Shown here in pieces: positions 17,833 to 26,269 of a stretch of DNA of 64,000 nt; the stretch's first letter is position 1; each line of letters starts with the position of its first letter. Both the position numbers and the translations under genes were made by a program. The stretch covers positions 1,302,001 through 1,366,000 of the forward strand of contig NZ_JBHZTH010000001.1 of NCBI RefSeq assembly GCF_046545555.1, written 5' to 3'. The notes under the pieces were generated by a model that saw nothing but the letters and a program-made list of their open reading frames with translations, had not been told where the DNA came from and did no database searches. The DNA comes from Winogradskyella sp046545555. Lineage in GTDB: Bacteria > Bacteroidota > Bacteroidia > Flavobacteriales > Flavobacteriaceae.

Positions 17833-18582
17833 ATGGAAAAAAGAACAGATAAAAATTCTTACACTATAATTTTTGCCATAGGAATGGTATTAGTAGTGGG
17901 AGTCATTTTAGCAGGTTTATTTGGTTTTACAAAACCACTTATTACTCAAAATGAAGAAATAGAGAAGCAACAAAACATTCTTTATGCAATGGGTGTTAAT
18001 GCTAATGAAGGTACAAGTGCAAATTTTGTTTCTACCGAAGACGCGCCAAAACTTTTTCAGCAATATGTAAAAACACAATTGGAAGTGCAAGATGGTAAGG
18101 CGATTGAAAATGACCAAGCCTATCTGATTGATGTTAAAAAACAACAATCAAGAGCTAAGAATGGCGAAACTAGACGTCTACCATTATTTATTGGAGAAAA
18201 GGATGGTAAGAAATTTTATATAGCACCAATACGAGGTAAAGGCCTGTGGGATGCTATTTGGGGTTATGTAGCTTTGGATGCAAATATGGTTGTCCAAGGA
18301 GCCTATTTTGATCATAAAGGTGAGACACCAGGTTTAGGCGCTAATATTAAGCAACGTTATTTTATGGATGATTTTATAGGTGAGCATTTATTATCTGAAG
18401 GTGGTGCCTTTAAAGGTATAACTGTTGCTAAAGGAAATGCAGATCCTAAAAATGAAGATAAAATGGATAACGAAGTAGATGCTATTGCAGGTGCTACAAT
18501 AACTGGTGATGGTGTTTCAGCAATGATCAAAAAAGATCTTAAGTTGTATTTACCTTACTTCGAAACTCTAAAAAGTAAATAA
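17833..18582 (+). CDS. nqrC: Na+-translocating NADH:quinone reductase subunit C
   Basis: A 249-residue subunit with one N-terminal membrane helix (IIFAIGMVLVVGVILAGLFG) and a periplasmic FMN-binding domain. The flavinylation motif is DAIAGATITGDGVS near residue 220, with Ala in place of the first Ser of SGAT and the acceptor Thr present. GLWDAIWGYVAL and GETPGLGANI are typical NqrC features. It is spaced two bases from its neighbours on both sides, consistent with tight operon expression. Confidence 0.96.
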   Translation: MEKRTDKNSYTIIFAIGMVLVVGVILAGLFGFTKPLITQNEEIEKQQNILYAMGVNANEGTSANFVSTEDAPKLFQQYVKTQLEVQDGKAIENDQAYLIDVKKQQSRAKNGETRRLPLFIGEKDGKKFYIAPIRGKGLWDAIWGYVALDANMVVQGAYFDHKGETPGLGANIKQRYFMDDFIGEHLLSEGGAFKGITVAKGNADPKNEDKMDNEVDAIAGATITGDGVSAMIKKDLKLYLPYFETLKSK

Positions 18583-18584
18583 TT

Positions 18585-19217
18585 ATGGGAAAAGACAGTA
18601 GATTAATATTAGACCCATTAACGGATAATAATCCTATCACCATTCAAGTATTAGGTATTTGTTCGGCATTAGCAATTACAGCAGAATTAGAAGCTTCTAT
18701 TGTAATGTCTATATCAGTGTTGTTTGTAATGGGAGTAGGTAATGTCGTTATTTCCTTAATGCGAAATATCATACCTTCAAAAATTAGAATTATTGCACAA
18801 TTAATTGTTGTAGCCACTCTCGTAATTATTGTGGATTTAGTTCTTAAAGCCTACGCTTATGAGTTAAGTAAAACACTTTCAGTATTTGTAGGTTTAATCA
18901 TTACTAACTGTATTATCATGGGACGTTTTGAAGCTTTTGCTTTAGGTAATGGTCCATATAGATCTTTTTTGGACGGTATTGGTAATGCTTTAGGATATGC
19001 AGTAATTCTTATTATCGTTGGTTTCTTTAGAGAGTTATTAGGTTCTGGTACTCTATTAGGAATTCCTGTTTTGGGAGACCCTATCGAAAAGACAGGATTA
19101 TACAGTATTGGTTATGAGAATAATGGATTTATGTTATTATCGCCAATGGCACTTATAGTAGTAGGTATTATAATCTGGGTACAACGTAGTAGAAATAAAG
19201 ATTTAATAGAAGACTAA
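18585..19217 (+). CDS. nqrD: Na+-translocating NADH:quinone reductase subunit D
   Basis: A 210-residue membrane subunit, one of the inverted NqrD/NqrE pair that carries a membrane [2Fe-2S] centre. GICSALAIT and ITNCIIMGRFEAFALGNGPYRSFLDGIGNALGY hold the family's conserved cysteines. The end (MALIVVGIIIWVQRSRN) is typical. The gap to nqrE is 76 bases, unlike the 0-2 bases elsewhere in this operon. Confidence 0.96.
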   Translation: MGKDSRLILDPLTDNNPITIQVLGICSALAITAELEASIVMSISVLFVMGVGNVVISLMRNIIPSKIRIIAQLIVVATLVIIVDLVLKAYAYELSKTLSVFVGLIITNCIIMGRFEAFALGNGPYRSFLDGIGNALGYAVILIIVGFFRELLGSGTLLGIPVLGDPIEKTGLYSIGYENNGFMLLSPMALIVVGIIIWVQRSRNKDLIED

Positions 19218-19293
19218 AACTAGTTGATGGTTAATAGTTGGTTGTTGATAGTATTCACCAACAACTAATCACTCACAACTAAAAACAAAATAT
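19218..19293. repeat. GTTGATGGTTAATAGTTGG-type low-complexity repeat between nqrD and nqrE
   Basis: The spacer consists of GTTGATGGTTAATAGTTGG and GTTGTTGATAG-like units, then CACCAACAACTAA, which can fold back on the first part as an imperfect hairpin. It is the only sizeable gap in the nqr operon and looks like an inserted or expanded repeat, not a promoter. Confidence 0.5.
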
Positions 19294-20037
19294 ATGGAAC
19301 ATTTAGAATTATTTTTTAAATCTATATTCATAGATAATATGGTATTTGCTACGTTCTTAGGAATGTGTTCTTACCTCGCTGTATCCAAAAAAGTATCAAC
19401 AGCTGTTGGTTTGGGAGCTGCTGTAATTTTTGTATTAGCAATTACAGTCCCTTTAAACTGGTTATTAGATCAATATATATTACAGCCTGGAGCATTATCA
19501 TGGTTAGGCGAAGAATATGCTAGCTATGACTTAAGCTTTTTATCTTTTATTATGTTTATCGCAACCATTGCAACAATGGTACAATTAGTAGAGATTGTAG
19601 TAGAGAAGTTTTCACCAAGCTTATATAACTCTTTAGGTATCTTTTTACCACTAATTGCTGTAAACTGTGCCATTTTAGGAGGTTCATTATTTATGCAATC
19701 TAGAGAAATTGAAACCTTAGGTTTAGCATTAAATTACGGAATAGGTTCTGGTATTGGATGGTTTTTAGCGATTTTAGCTATTGCAGCTATCCGCGAAAAA
19801 ATTAGATATAGCGCTGTACCTCCTGCTTTAAGAGGTTTAGGTATTACTTTTATTATAACGGGTTTAATGGCGATAGGTTTTATGAGTTTTGGTGGTATGC
19901 TTACAGGAGGTGATGAAGAAGGCGAACCTACCTCTGAGCCAACTACGGTATCTATTGAAGTAATAAAAGAAGATATTAAAAAAGAAGATGCTAATCTTGA
20001 GTCTGACTTAGAGATAGCCGAAAACATAAATAACTAA
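19294..20037 (+). CDS. nqrE: Na+-translocating NADH:quinone reductase subunit E
   Basis: A 247-residue membrane subunit paired with NqrD. The core MEHLELFFKSIFIDNMVFAT, FLGMCSYLAVSKKVSTA and LPLIAVNCAILGGSLFM contains the conserved Cys residues of the membrane Fe-S site, and AIREKIRYSAVPPALRGLG follows. About 45 extra C-terminal residues after SFGGMLTGGDEEGEP are strongly acidic and charged; the usual proteobacterial protein (~200 aa) ends before this. I believe such tails are common in flavobacteria, but their role is unknown. Confidence 0.96.
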   Translation: MEHLELFFKSIFIDNMVFATFLGMCSYLAVSKKVSTAVGLGAAVIFVLAITVPLNWLLDQYILQPGALSWLGEEYASYDLSFLSFIMFIATIATMVQLVEIVVEKFSPSLYNSLGIFLPLIAVNCAILGGSLFMQSREIETLGLALNYGIGSGIGWFLAILAIAAIREKIRYSAVPPALRGLGITFIITGLMAIGFMSFGGMLTGGDEEGEPTSEPTTVSIEVIKEDIKKEDANLESDLEIAENINN

Positions 20038-20040
20038 TTG

Positions 20041-21363
20041 ATGACTATGATGATATTAGCCGCAAATACAGTTGGAACAATAGTAGCAACAGTAGCAGCC
20101 TTTTTATTGGTGACGCTTTTGTTGGTATCTTTATTGTTATTTGTAAAACAAAAATTATCTCCATCTGGACCTGTAAAGATTTTGATCAATGGAGAAAGAG
20201 AAATTGAGGTAGCCTCAGGAAGTACTTTATTATCTACATTAGGAGGAAACAAGATTTTCTTACCATCCGCATGTGGTGGTGGTGGAACGTGTATTCAATG
20301 TGAATGTCATGTTTTATCAGGTGGTGGTGAAGCACTTCCTACAGAAACTCCACACTTTTCTAGAAAAGAATTAGCGCATGGAGCGCGTTTATCTTGTCAA
20401 GTAAAAGTGAAACAAGATATGGAAATCACTATTCCAGAAGAAATTTTTGGAATAAAGAAATGGGAAGCAACAGTAGTATCTAACTATAACGTAGCTACAT
20501 TTATTAAAGAATTTATTGTAGAGATCCCTGAGGATATGGGTTACAAAGCAGGAGGTTATATTCAGATAGAAATTCCTCAATGTGAAATTAAATACTCAGA
20601 AATGGATGTTACAGCACATCCTACAGATCATCCAGGGGAGCCAGATAAATTTAAACCAGATTGGGATAAATTTGGATTATGGCCTTTAGTGATGAAAAAT
20701 AATGAAACTGTAGAACGTGCTTATTCTATGGCGTCTTACCCAGCAGAAGGAAGAGAGATTATGTTAAATGTCCGTATTGCTACACCTCCGTTTGATAGAG
20801 CCAAAGGTGGATGGATGGATGTAAATCCTGGTATAGCATCATCCTATATTTTTAACCAGAAAAAAGGAGATAAGGTTACGATTTCGGGCCCTTATGGTGA
20901 ATTCTTTATTAATGAGTCTGATGCTGAAATGCTTTATGTTGGTGGTGGTGCAGGTATGGCACCAATGCGTTCTCATCTTTATGAGTTATTTAGAACATTG
21001 AAAACAGGTCGAACCGTAACATATTGGTATGGAGGACGTTCCAAGGCTGAACTTTTCTATATTCATTACTTTAGAGCTTTAGAAAAAGATTTTCCGAACT
21101 TTAAGTTCTACTTAGCTCTTTCTGAGCCTTTAGAGCAGGATAATTGGAAAGTAAAAGAAGATATTAATGATGAGTCTGGAGATGGATTTGTTGGTTTTAT
21201 TCACCAAGTGGTAATAGACCAGTATTTATCTAAGCATGATGCACCAGAAGATATAGAATTATACTTCTGTGGGCCTCCATTAATGAATCAAGCGGTTCAA
21301 AAAATGGGAGAGGATTTTGGTATAGATGACGAGAACATAAGATTTGATGATTTTGGAGGATAG
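20041..21363 (+). CDS. nqrF: Na+-translocating NADH:quinone reductase subunit F
   Basis: The NADH-oxidising subunit, 440 residues: an N-terminal membrane helix, a ferredoxin domain with Cys at about 78, 84, 87 and 119 (CGGGGTCIQC and RLSC), an FAD domain (RAYSMASYP) and an NAD-binding domain (GGGAGMAPMRSHL, YFCGPPLMNQAV, ending in the typical DDFGG). The frame opens at a TTG directly after nqrE, but ATG 20041 is preferred; 20047 and 20050 are alternative ATGs. It closes the operon before a strong terminator. Confidence 0.97.
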   Translation: MTMMILAANTVGTIVATVAAFLLVTLLLVSLLLFVKQKLSPSGPVKILINGEREIEVASGSTLLSTLGGNKIFLPSACGGGGTCIQCECHVLSGGGEALPTETPHFSRKELAHGARLSCQVKVKQDMEITIPEEIFGIKKWEATVVSNYNVATFIKEFIVEIPEDMGYKAGGYIQIEIPQCEIKYSEMDVTAHPTDHPGEPDKFKPDWDKFGLWPLVMKNNETVERAYSMASYPAEGREIMLNVRIATPPFDRAKGGWMDVNPGIASSYIFNQKKGDKVTISGPYGEFFINESDAEMLYVGGGAGMAPMRSHLYELFRTLKTGRTVTYWYGGRSKAELFYIHYFRALEKDFPNFKFYLALSEPLEQDNWKVKEDINDESGDGFVGFIHQVVIDQYLSKHDAPEDIELYFCGPPLMNQAVQKMGEDFGIDDENIRFDDFGG

Positions 21364-21408
21364 AATTTCTTTAAAATTATAATCTTAGAATTACACATAC
21401 AATCAATA

Positions 21409-21445
21409 GAAAAGCCAATATTCAGAAAAGAGTATTGGCTTTTTT
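21409..21445. terminator. Bidirectional terminator of the nqr operon
   Basis: AAAGCCAATA and TATTGGCTTT pair around a 12-base loop, with an A run before and TTTTTT after. Lies between nqrF and the convergent 148-aa gene. Confidence 0.92.
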
Positions 21446-21465
21446 GTATTTAAATGAGTTATTTT

Positions 21466-21912
21466 CTAGGCAAATTTTAAGCCTTTAGAATGCTTGTTAT
21501 ACTTAAATAATGCAGAGCAATCCATAACATTTGGGATTCCATCGAATTGGCAAAGTAGTGAAACAACTTCGCACAATCCATTAAAAAGAATAATTTTATT
21601 AAAGTTCATTTCAGGTTTATAACAGTGGTTCTTACCGAGTTCGTAACCGCAACTCCTTAAAAATGAATTTTCAATCTTCAATAACTCAATAGGCGTATAT
21701 CCATTAAATTTCCTACCTAAATTTTGATGAACTAAACCAATATAATTTAGTTGAATAGATCCATGAATATCCGTAAAATGTTTCCAATTATCTTTATTAT
21801 TTAGAATATTACCTACAGCACATTGCTTACAATCGTTCGGGTTTAGTGTGTCGTTATGAAAGGCTTTATATAAATTACTAATGGCATTATTAAATCGATT
21901 TGATGTTTTCAT
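21466..21912 (-). CDS. Conserved flavobacterial protein of unknown function, cysteine-rich (148 aa)
   Basis: A soluble protein with several cysteines (CKQCAVGN, SCGYELGKNHC, LCEVVSLLCQ) and HGSIQLNYIGLVHQNLGRKFNGYTPIELL, a pattern I associate with a small conserved flavobacterial protein usually encoded near NQR genes. Such proteins are sometimes labelled NQR subunit F in databases, apparently from neighbourhood alone, since there is no ferredoxin or flavin domain here. The Cys-x2-Cys could bind metal. Start is ATG 21912; a TTG five codons upstream is less likely. Confidence 0.7.
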   Translation of the reverse strand: MKTSNRFNNAISNLYKAFHNDTLNPNDCKQCAVGNILNNKDNWKHFTDIHGSIQLNYIGLVHQNLGRKFNGYTPIELLKIENSFLRSCGYELGKNHCYKPEMNFNKIILFNGLCEVVSLLCQFDGIPNVMDCSALFKYNKHSKGLKFA

Positions 21913-21946
21913 AGTTTTCTTTTTCAAGATAAAAGATAATAAAAAA

Positions 21947-22315
21947 TCACTTATACTCCATAATCAAGAATACTGATGTAGTCTCTCCAATATTTAAAAC
22001 CTCATGTGAGGTAATTGAATCTTTACTAAAGGTATATCCTGTTGGGACTTCAACCTCTCGTGCACCTGTATCATCTGTAATTCTAAATTTACCACCAGAT
22101 AGTGTATAACCAAAATGTGGATTATGGTAATGTTTTTCGTGCCCAACAGCAGGTTCAAACGTACATTTGAGCACTCTTAGCTCGTTATTTTCTTCGATAA
22201 CTTCGCAAACAGATTTACCTTTCCAACCAGCCTCGAGTGGATCTGGTAATGAGTTTTTATGCTCACAAGTAAATAGTATTAAGCTAATAAAGATTATGAA
22301 ATTTATTTTTTTCAT
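21947..22315 (-). CDS. Cupin-domain lipoprotein (122 aa)
   Basis: A signal peptide with a lipobox ending at Cys (LILFTC) is followed by a small beta-barrel cupin: HEKHYHNPHFGYTLSGGKF holds the His-rich first cupin motif and TGYTFSKDSITSHEVLNIG the second. It is predicted to be a periplasmic or outer-membrane-attached lipoprotein that may bind a metal. Specific function unknown. Ten bases separate it from the transporter gene upstream on the same strand, so the two are probably cotranscribed. Confidence 0.75.
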   Translation of the reverse strand: MKKINFIIFISLILFTCEHKNSLPDPLEAGWKGKSVCEVIEENNELRVLKCTFEPAVGHEKHYHNPHFGYTLSGGKFRITDDTGAREVEVPTGYTFSKDSITSHEVLNIGETTSVFLIMEYK

Positions 22316-22324
22316 GTTATAAAC

Positions 22325-23761
22325 TTAAAAAATAAGAGGAATAAAAAATTGAAACATAAGTATTAATAGTGCTACTGCAATTAAATTCAAGATAATACCT
22401 ACACGAGCCATTTGATGGACTTTTACAAAACCACTAGCAAAAACTATAGCGTTAGGTGGCGTTGCCATGGGCAACATAAAGGCGCAACTACTTGCCATGG
22501 TTACAGGTATCAATAGATATAGAATAGGTATTTCTAGTCCGATGGCAATACCAGCTACTACAGGGGCGAGTACTGCAGTAAGTGCGACATTGCTCATTAA
22601 TTCGGTCATAAAAAGCATTAAAATAATAAGTAATGATGCTGTGAATAAAATACTTATTTCAGCATTAGAAATTGTAGTTGCAACAACATCCACAATACCA
22701 CTCGCAGACATACCTTTAGCAAGCGCTAAACCACCTCCAAAGAGAATTAATATGCCCCAAGCTAACTTTTGGGTATCCTTCCATTCTAGAATAAAATCAC
22801 CTTTTTTTAAATTATGTGGAACAGCAAATAGTACAATAGCGCCCAAAATACTAATTATGGTATCTGTTAAACCAAGATTTGGTAATATATTGTTAATTAG
22901 AGTTCTGAATATCCATAGTGAGACAATAACAGCAAATGTTAAGAGGACTTGCTTTTCTTTAGGGGAAATTTTACCCAACTTTTCTAATTCATTCTTTATT
23001 ACTGATTTTGAAGCATCAAAAACTAAATCTTTATTGGGAAATAACTTAATTAACACAAAATAAATAATTGTAATTAATGTAGCAGAGAATGGGACGCCAA
23101 TCATCATCCAATTTAAAAATGAGATTTCAATATTATATTCATTTTCTAAAAGACCGATAAGAACAGAATTTGGCGGAGTTCCAATAACAGTTGCTATACC
23201 ACCAGCATTAGCAGAAAATGCAATACCGAGCATAACACTTAGCGCAAAATTTTGATCCTTTTTTGTAAATCCGTCGGCATCATTGATTAGTAATTTAATA
23301 ACAGAAATCGCTATTGGTAACATTACGACTGTACTCGCAGTATTACTAATCCACATACTCATAAAAGCAGTAGCAATCATAAAGCCAAGAATTACTTTAT
23401 TTGGTGTTGTACCTGTTAATTTTATGATGCTAAGTGCAATACGTTTATGAAGATTTACTTTCTCTAAAGCAAGTGCTAAAACGAATCCTCCAAAAAATAA
23501 AAAAACAATTGGACTTCCATAATTTGCGCCAACTTCCGCAATAGGCATTACATTAAATAAAGGAAATAATACGAGTGGGATTAATGCCGTTACAGAGATA
23601 GATACAGCTTCAGTAATCCACCAAATAACCATCCATAAAGCTGTTGCGATGACAATATCTGCTTTATCAGATATAAATTCAAATGGTAATACTAGAAATA
23701 AGATAAATAAGATTGGTGCTGCTATTAGACCAATACGTTTGGTTAAAGAACTGTTCTTCAT
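22325..23761 (-). CDS. Divalent anion:Na+ symporter (DASS/SLC13 family)
   Basis: A 478-residue permease with about 11 hydrophobic segments. The first SNT sodium/substrate motif is intact (MWISNTASTVVMLP, 139-141). At the corresponding second repeat the sequence is ELMSNVALTAV (390-392), with Val replacing Thr. GGFVLALALEKVNLHKRIAL and GTPPNSVLIG are typical. Substrates in the family are C4-dicarboxylates, citrate or sulfate; a di- or tricarboxylate is plausible but unproven. Confidence 0.88.
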   Translation of the reverse strand: MKNSSLTKRIGLIAAPILFILFLVLPFEFISDKADIVIATALWMVIWWITEAVSISVTALIPLVLFPLFNVMPIAEVGANYGSPIVFLFFGGFVLALALEKVNLHKRIALSIIKLTGTTPNKVILGFMIATAFMSMWISNTASTVVMLPIAISVIKLLINDADGFTKKDQNFALSVMLGIAFSANAGGIATVIGTPPNSVLIGLLENEYNIEISFLNWMMIGVPFSATLITIIYFVLIKLFPNKDLVFDASKSVIKNELEKLGKISPKEKQVLLTFAVIVSLWIFRTLINNILPNLGLTDTIISILGAIVLFAVPHNLKKGDFILEWKDTQKLAWGILILFGGGLALAKGMSASGIVDVVATTISNAEISILFTASLLIILMLFMTELMSNVALTAVLAPVVAGIAIGLEIPILYLLIPVTMASSCAFMLPMATPPNAIVFASGFVKVHQMARVGIILNLIAVALLILMFQFFIPLIF

Positions 23762-23817
23762 CTGAAGTAAAAATAGATATTAAATACGAATTATCAATAT
23801 TTAACGTTTCAACATCT

Positions 23818-24684
23818 ATGAAGAAAGGACTACTTCTTTTATTCCTAATACTTGTTATAAGTTTAATAGCATTTCAATTAAAACCAGTTAAGAAAGCTGT
23901 TGATAGAGTTGAGGCTATAATTAAAACATCAAGTCTTATTAATAAGGATAGCCTAACTATAAAATCTAGAGTCAATTTTCCAAAAGGTTACAAACGTATT
24001 AGTTGTCCTCAAGGAAGTTTTGAAAATTACCTTAGAAACTATAAATTAAAACCTTTTGGAAGTAAAATTATTAACTACGATCATTCCGAATACTTCTGGC
24101 AAGGAGGTCATATCGGAATTTTAGAAATTCCTGTGCCAGCAAATGGTTTACAACAATGTGCAGATGCTTTAATTAGAATCAGAAGCGAATACCTTTGGGA
24201 TAACAATAGAAAAGCAGAAATAGGTTTTAAATTCACCTCTGGTCATTATTGTTCTTGGACAAAATATGCAGAGGGTTACAGACCAAAAATTAAGGGTAAT
24301 AAAGTAACCTTTCATAAAACTGCAAGTGCTAATTCTTCAAAAGAAAACTTTTATAAGTATTTAAATTTAATTTATATGTATTCTGGCACATTGTCACTTT
24401 ACAATGAATTAAAACCAATAAAAGCTAAAGATTTAAAAATAGGTGATATGCTTATAAAAGGCGGTAGTCCTGGTCATATTGTTATGATTGCAGATGAGGC
24501 TGTAAACGCTAAAGGCGAAAAACTATTTTTGTTATTTCAAGGTAATACTCCAGCACAAAGTGTTCATTTGGTTAAGAATCTAGAAGACTCATCCATTTCT
24601 CCATGGTATCAATTAAGAGATGACGCTCAAATTCCTGTTTCTAATTACACATTTGGCAGTGCTAAATTTGTAAGATTTAAATAG
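23818..24684 (+). CDS. DUF4846 domain protein, probably secreted
   Basis: A 288-residue protein with an N-terminal hydrophobic signal or anchor (MKKGLLLLFLILVISLIAF). The body matches DUF4846: INFPKGYKRI-like start, GSFENYLRNYKLKPFGS, DALIRIRSEYLW, KFTSGHYCSWTKYAEGYRP and GDMLIKGGSPGHIVMIADEA. It is likely periplasmic; function unknown. Start set at the MKKG methionine because upstream codons run back over the divergent transporter gene and lack signal character. Confidence 0.83.
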   Translation: MKKGLLLLFLILVISLIAFQLKPVKKAVDRVEAIIKTSSLINKDSLTIKSRVNFPKGYKRISCPQGSFENYLRNYKLKPFGSKIINYDHSEYFWQGGHIGILEIPVPANGLQQCADALIRIRSEYLWDNNRKAEIGFKFTSGHYCSWTKYAEGYRPKIKGNKVTFHKTASANSSKENFYKYLNLIYMYSGTLSLYNELKPIKAKDLKIGDMLIKGGSPGHIVMIADEAVNAKGEKLFLLFQGNTPAQSVHLVKNLEDSSISPWYQLRDDAQIPVSNYTFGSAKFVRFK

Positions 24685-24700
24685 CAAGTTCGTATCTTTG
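24667..24700 (+). promoter_or_regulatory. Promoter directly abutting the 125-aa gene
   Basis: TTTG at 24667-24670, a 22-base spacer and TATCTTTG at 24693-24700 fit the Bacteroidota TTTG-N(17-23)-TAnnTTTG promoter. Only four bases separate the -7 box from the ATG at 24705, so transcription should begin at or inside the start codon and give a leaderless mRNA. Confidence 0.65.
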
Positions 24701-24704
24701 TATA

Positions 24705-25082
24705 ATGAGTAAAGCACTGACATCACAAGAAGTACATAATTTAGCTATGAACCATGTCGGTAAGGATTTAGAGGCGCGTGGTTTCGAATTTGTAGCTATT
24801 AACAGCAAATTAAAGCGACATCCACAGTTTGTATGTATTGATAAGAACAGCCAATATTTCTTTGTTGTTGTGCGTGCAGTAATTCTTCCTGAAAATCCTA
24901 ATAATTATGATATTGTTTGGATGGAGACTTTCAAAAAGCATGCTTACGAAAAAGACGCAAAAGTATTATATGCTGGAGTAGGTATAGGCAATCCAGAAGG
25001 AGAGGACTTACCAATTTATTTAGATGAAGACTATTTAATTGAGTATAATGGTATTCAAGTCATAGAAATGAATCTTAATTAG
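24705..25082 (+). CDS. Conserved hypothetical protein (125 aa)
   Basis: A soluble alpha/beta protein with HVGKDLEARGFEFVAINS, HPQFVCIDKNSQYFFVVVRAV, DIVWMETFKKHAYEKDAKVLYAGVGIGNPEG and an acidic C-terminus. I do not know a function; the pattern is that of a small conserved flavobacterial family found near nqr/apbE. One base separates it from apbE, so it is probably in the same transcript. A well-formed promoter lies immediately upstream. Confidence 0.72.
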   Translation: MSKALTSQEVHNLAMNHVGKDLEARGFEFVAINSKLKRHPQFVCIDKNSQYFFVVVRAVILPENPNNYDIVWMETFKKHAYEKDAKVLYAGVGIGNPEGEDLPIYLDEDYLIEYNGIQVIEMNLN

Positions 25083-25083
25083 T

Positions 25084-26070
25084 ATGAAAAAACTACGCTT
25101 TGTTTTAATCGCTATGACTTTGGTGTGTTGCAAACAAGAAACAAAACAACCAAAATTAATTAAGCTATCTGGTCCTGTATTTGGTACAGGATTTAATATT
25201 CAATATTATTCAGAACAGGAGACTGATTATTTAGTTGAAATAAATAATCTATTTGATGAAGTAAATCAGTCCTTATCAACTTATTTAGAAGATTCTGATA
25301 TTTCAAAATTAAATAGAAACGAGAGCTTTAATATAGATCATCATTTCGTAACTGTTTATAACGCTTCCAAGTCTATTTATAAAACTACAGAAGGAGTTTT
25401 TGACCCAACTATTGGTAATGTTGTTAATGCGTGGAATTTTGGAGCTGAAACCAACAAATTTTTAACTGATAGTACTACTATTGATAGTCTTATGCAATTT
25501 GTTGGTTTTAATAAATTGTCAATTACAGGTAATAAATTATATAAACCTAAAGACACCTATTTAGAGTTTAATGCCATCGCAAAAGGCTATGGTGTTGATG
25601 TCATTGCTGATTTCTTTGAACGTAATAACATTAAAAATTACTTAATAGAAATAGGCGGAGAAATGAGAACTTCTGGAACCAATGTAGAAAGTAAAAGAAA
25701 TTGGACAACAGGAATATATGACCCTAATTTTAATGGTGAAACAACTTATTCTAAAGTTATTACTTTAAAAAATGAGGCCATGGCAACTTCTGGAACGTAT
25801 AGAAAGTTTAAGGTAGACGATAACGGAAATCGATATGCTCATATTATAAATACTAAGACAGGTTATCCGACAAAGACTAACGTTTTAAGTGTCTCTGTAA
25901 TAGCTGAGGATTGTATGACTGCGGATGGTTATGCAACTGCTTTTCAAGCCATGGGAGTTGAGAAGGTGACTGATTTTTTAAAAACGCATACAGAGCTAAA
26001 AGTGTATTTTATTTATGAAAATGAAGACCAAATGTTACAAACTTTGAGTTTAAATAATTTTCCTAAATGA
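25084..26070 (+). CDS. apbE: FAD:protein FMN transferase ApbE
   Basis: A 328-residue periplasmic lipoprotein (lipobox around LVCCK) that uses FAD to attach FMN to threonine in target proteins. Characteristic features are GTGFNIQYY at the start, VFDPTIGNVVNAWNFG, LEFNAIAKGYGVD, the IGGEMRTSG loop, ATSGTYRKF and the Mg-binding CMTADGYATAFQAMG. The natural substrates here are NqrB and NqrC, encoded 4-9 kb away. It is probably cotranscribed with the 125-aa gene and followed by a terminator. Confidence 0.95.
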   Translation: MKKLRFVLIAMTLVCCKQETKQPKLIKLSGPVFGTGFNIQYYSEQETDYLVEINNLFDEVNQSLSTYLEDSDISKLNRNESFNIDHHFVTVYNASKSIYKTTEGVFDPTIGNVVNAWNFGAETNKFLTDSTTIDSLMQFVGFNKLSITGNKLYKPKDTYLEFNAIAKGYGVDVIADFFERNNIKNYLIEIGGEMRTSGTNVESKRNWTTGIYDPNFNGETTYSKVITLKNEAMATSGTYRKFKVDDNGNRYAHIINTKTGYPTKTNVLSVSVIAEDCMTADGYATAFQAMGVEKVTDFLKTHTELKVYFIYENEDQMLQTLSLNNFPK

Positions 26071-26132
26071 ATTTTGTGACCTATTCATATGTTTAGTGTC
26101 TTATAAGTGCTATTAACTACTATTTATATTAA

Positions 26133-26170
26133 GGTCGCATCTTTGTTCGTTTACGATGCGGCTTTTTTGT
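26133..26170 (+). terminator. Terminator after apbE
   Basis: GTCGCATC and GATGCGGC form a six- to seven-pair stem around a 13-base loop, followed by TTTTTTG. Confidence 0.85.
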
Positions 26171-26269
26171 TTTCTTACTATTTTAGAAAGTCATAATTAG
26201 AAATTAGAAGTTAATAATTGGTAAATACAAATAGTATTTTGATTTTTGACAACTGAATTAATTATCGAG

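Noticed and set aside
21466..21912. Naming the 148-aa gene as an NQR subunit
   Set aside because: It lacks ferredoxin, flavin and NADH motifs, and a complete nqrF is present; proximity is not evidence of being a subunit.
22467..23063. A 198-codon plus-strand open frame
   Set aside because: It lies antisense within the DASS transporter gene, whose motifs and hydrophobic profile are clear; the opposite frame has no family resemblance and no promoter.
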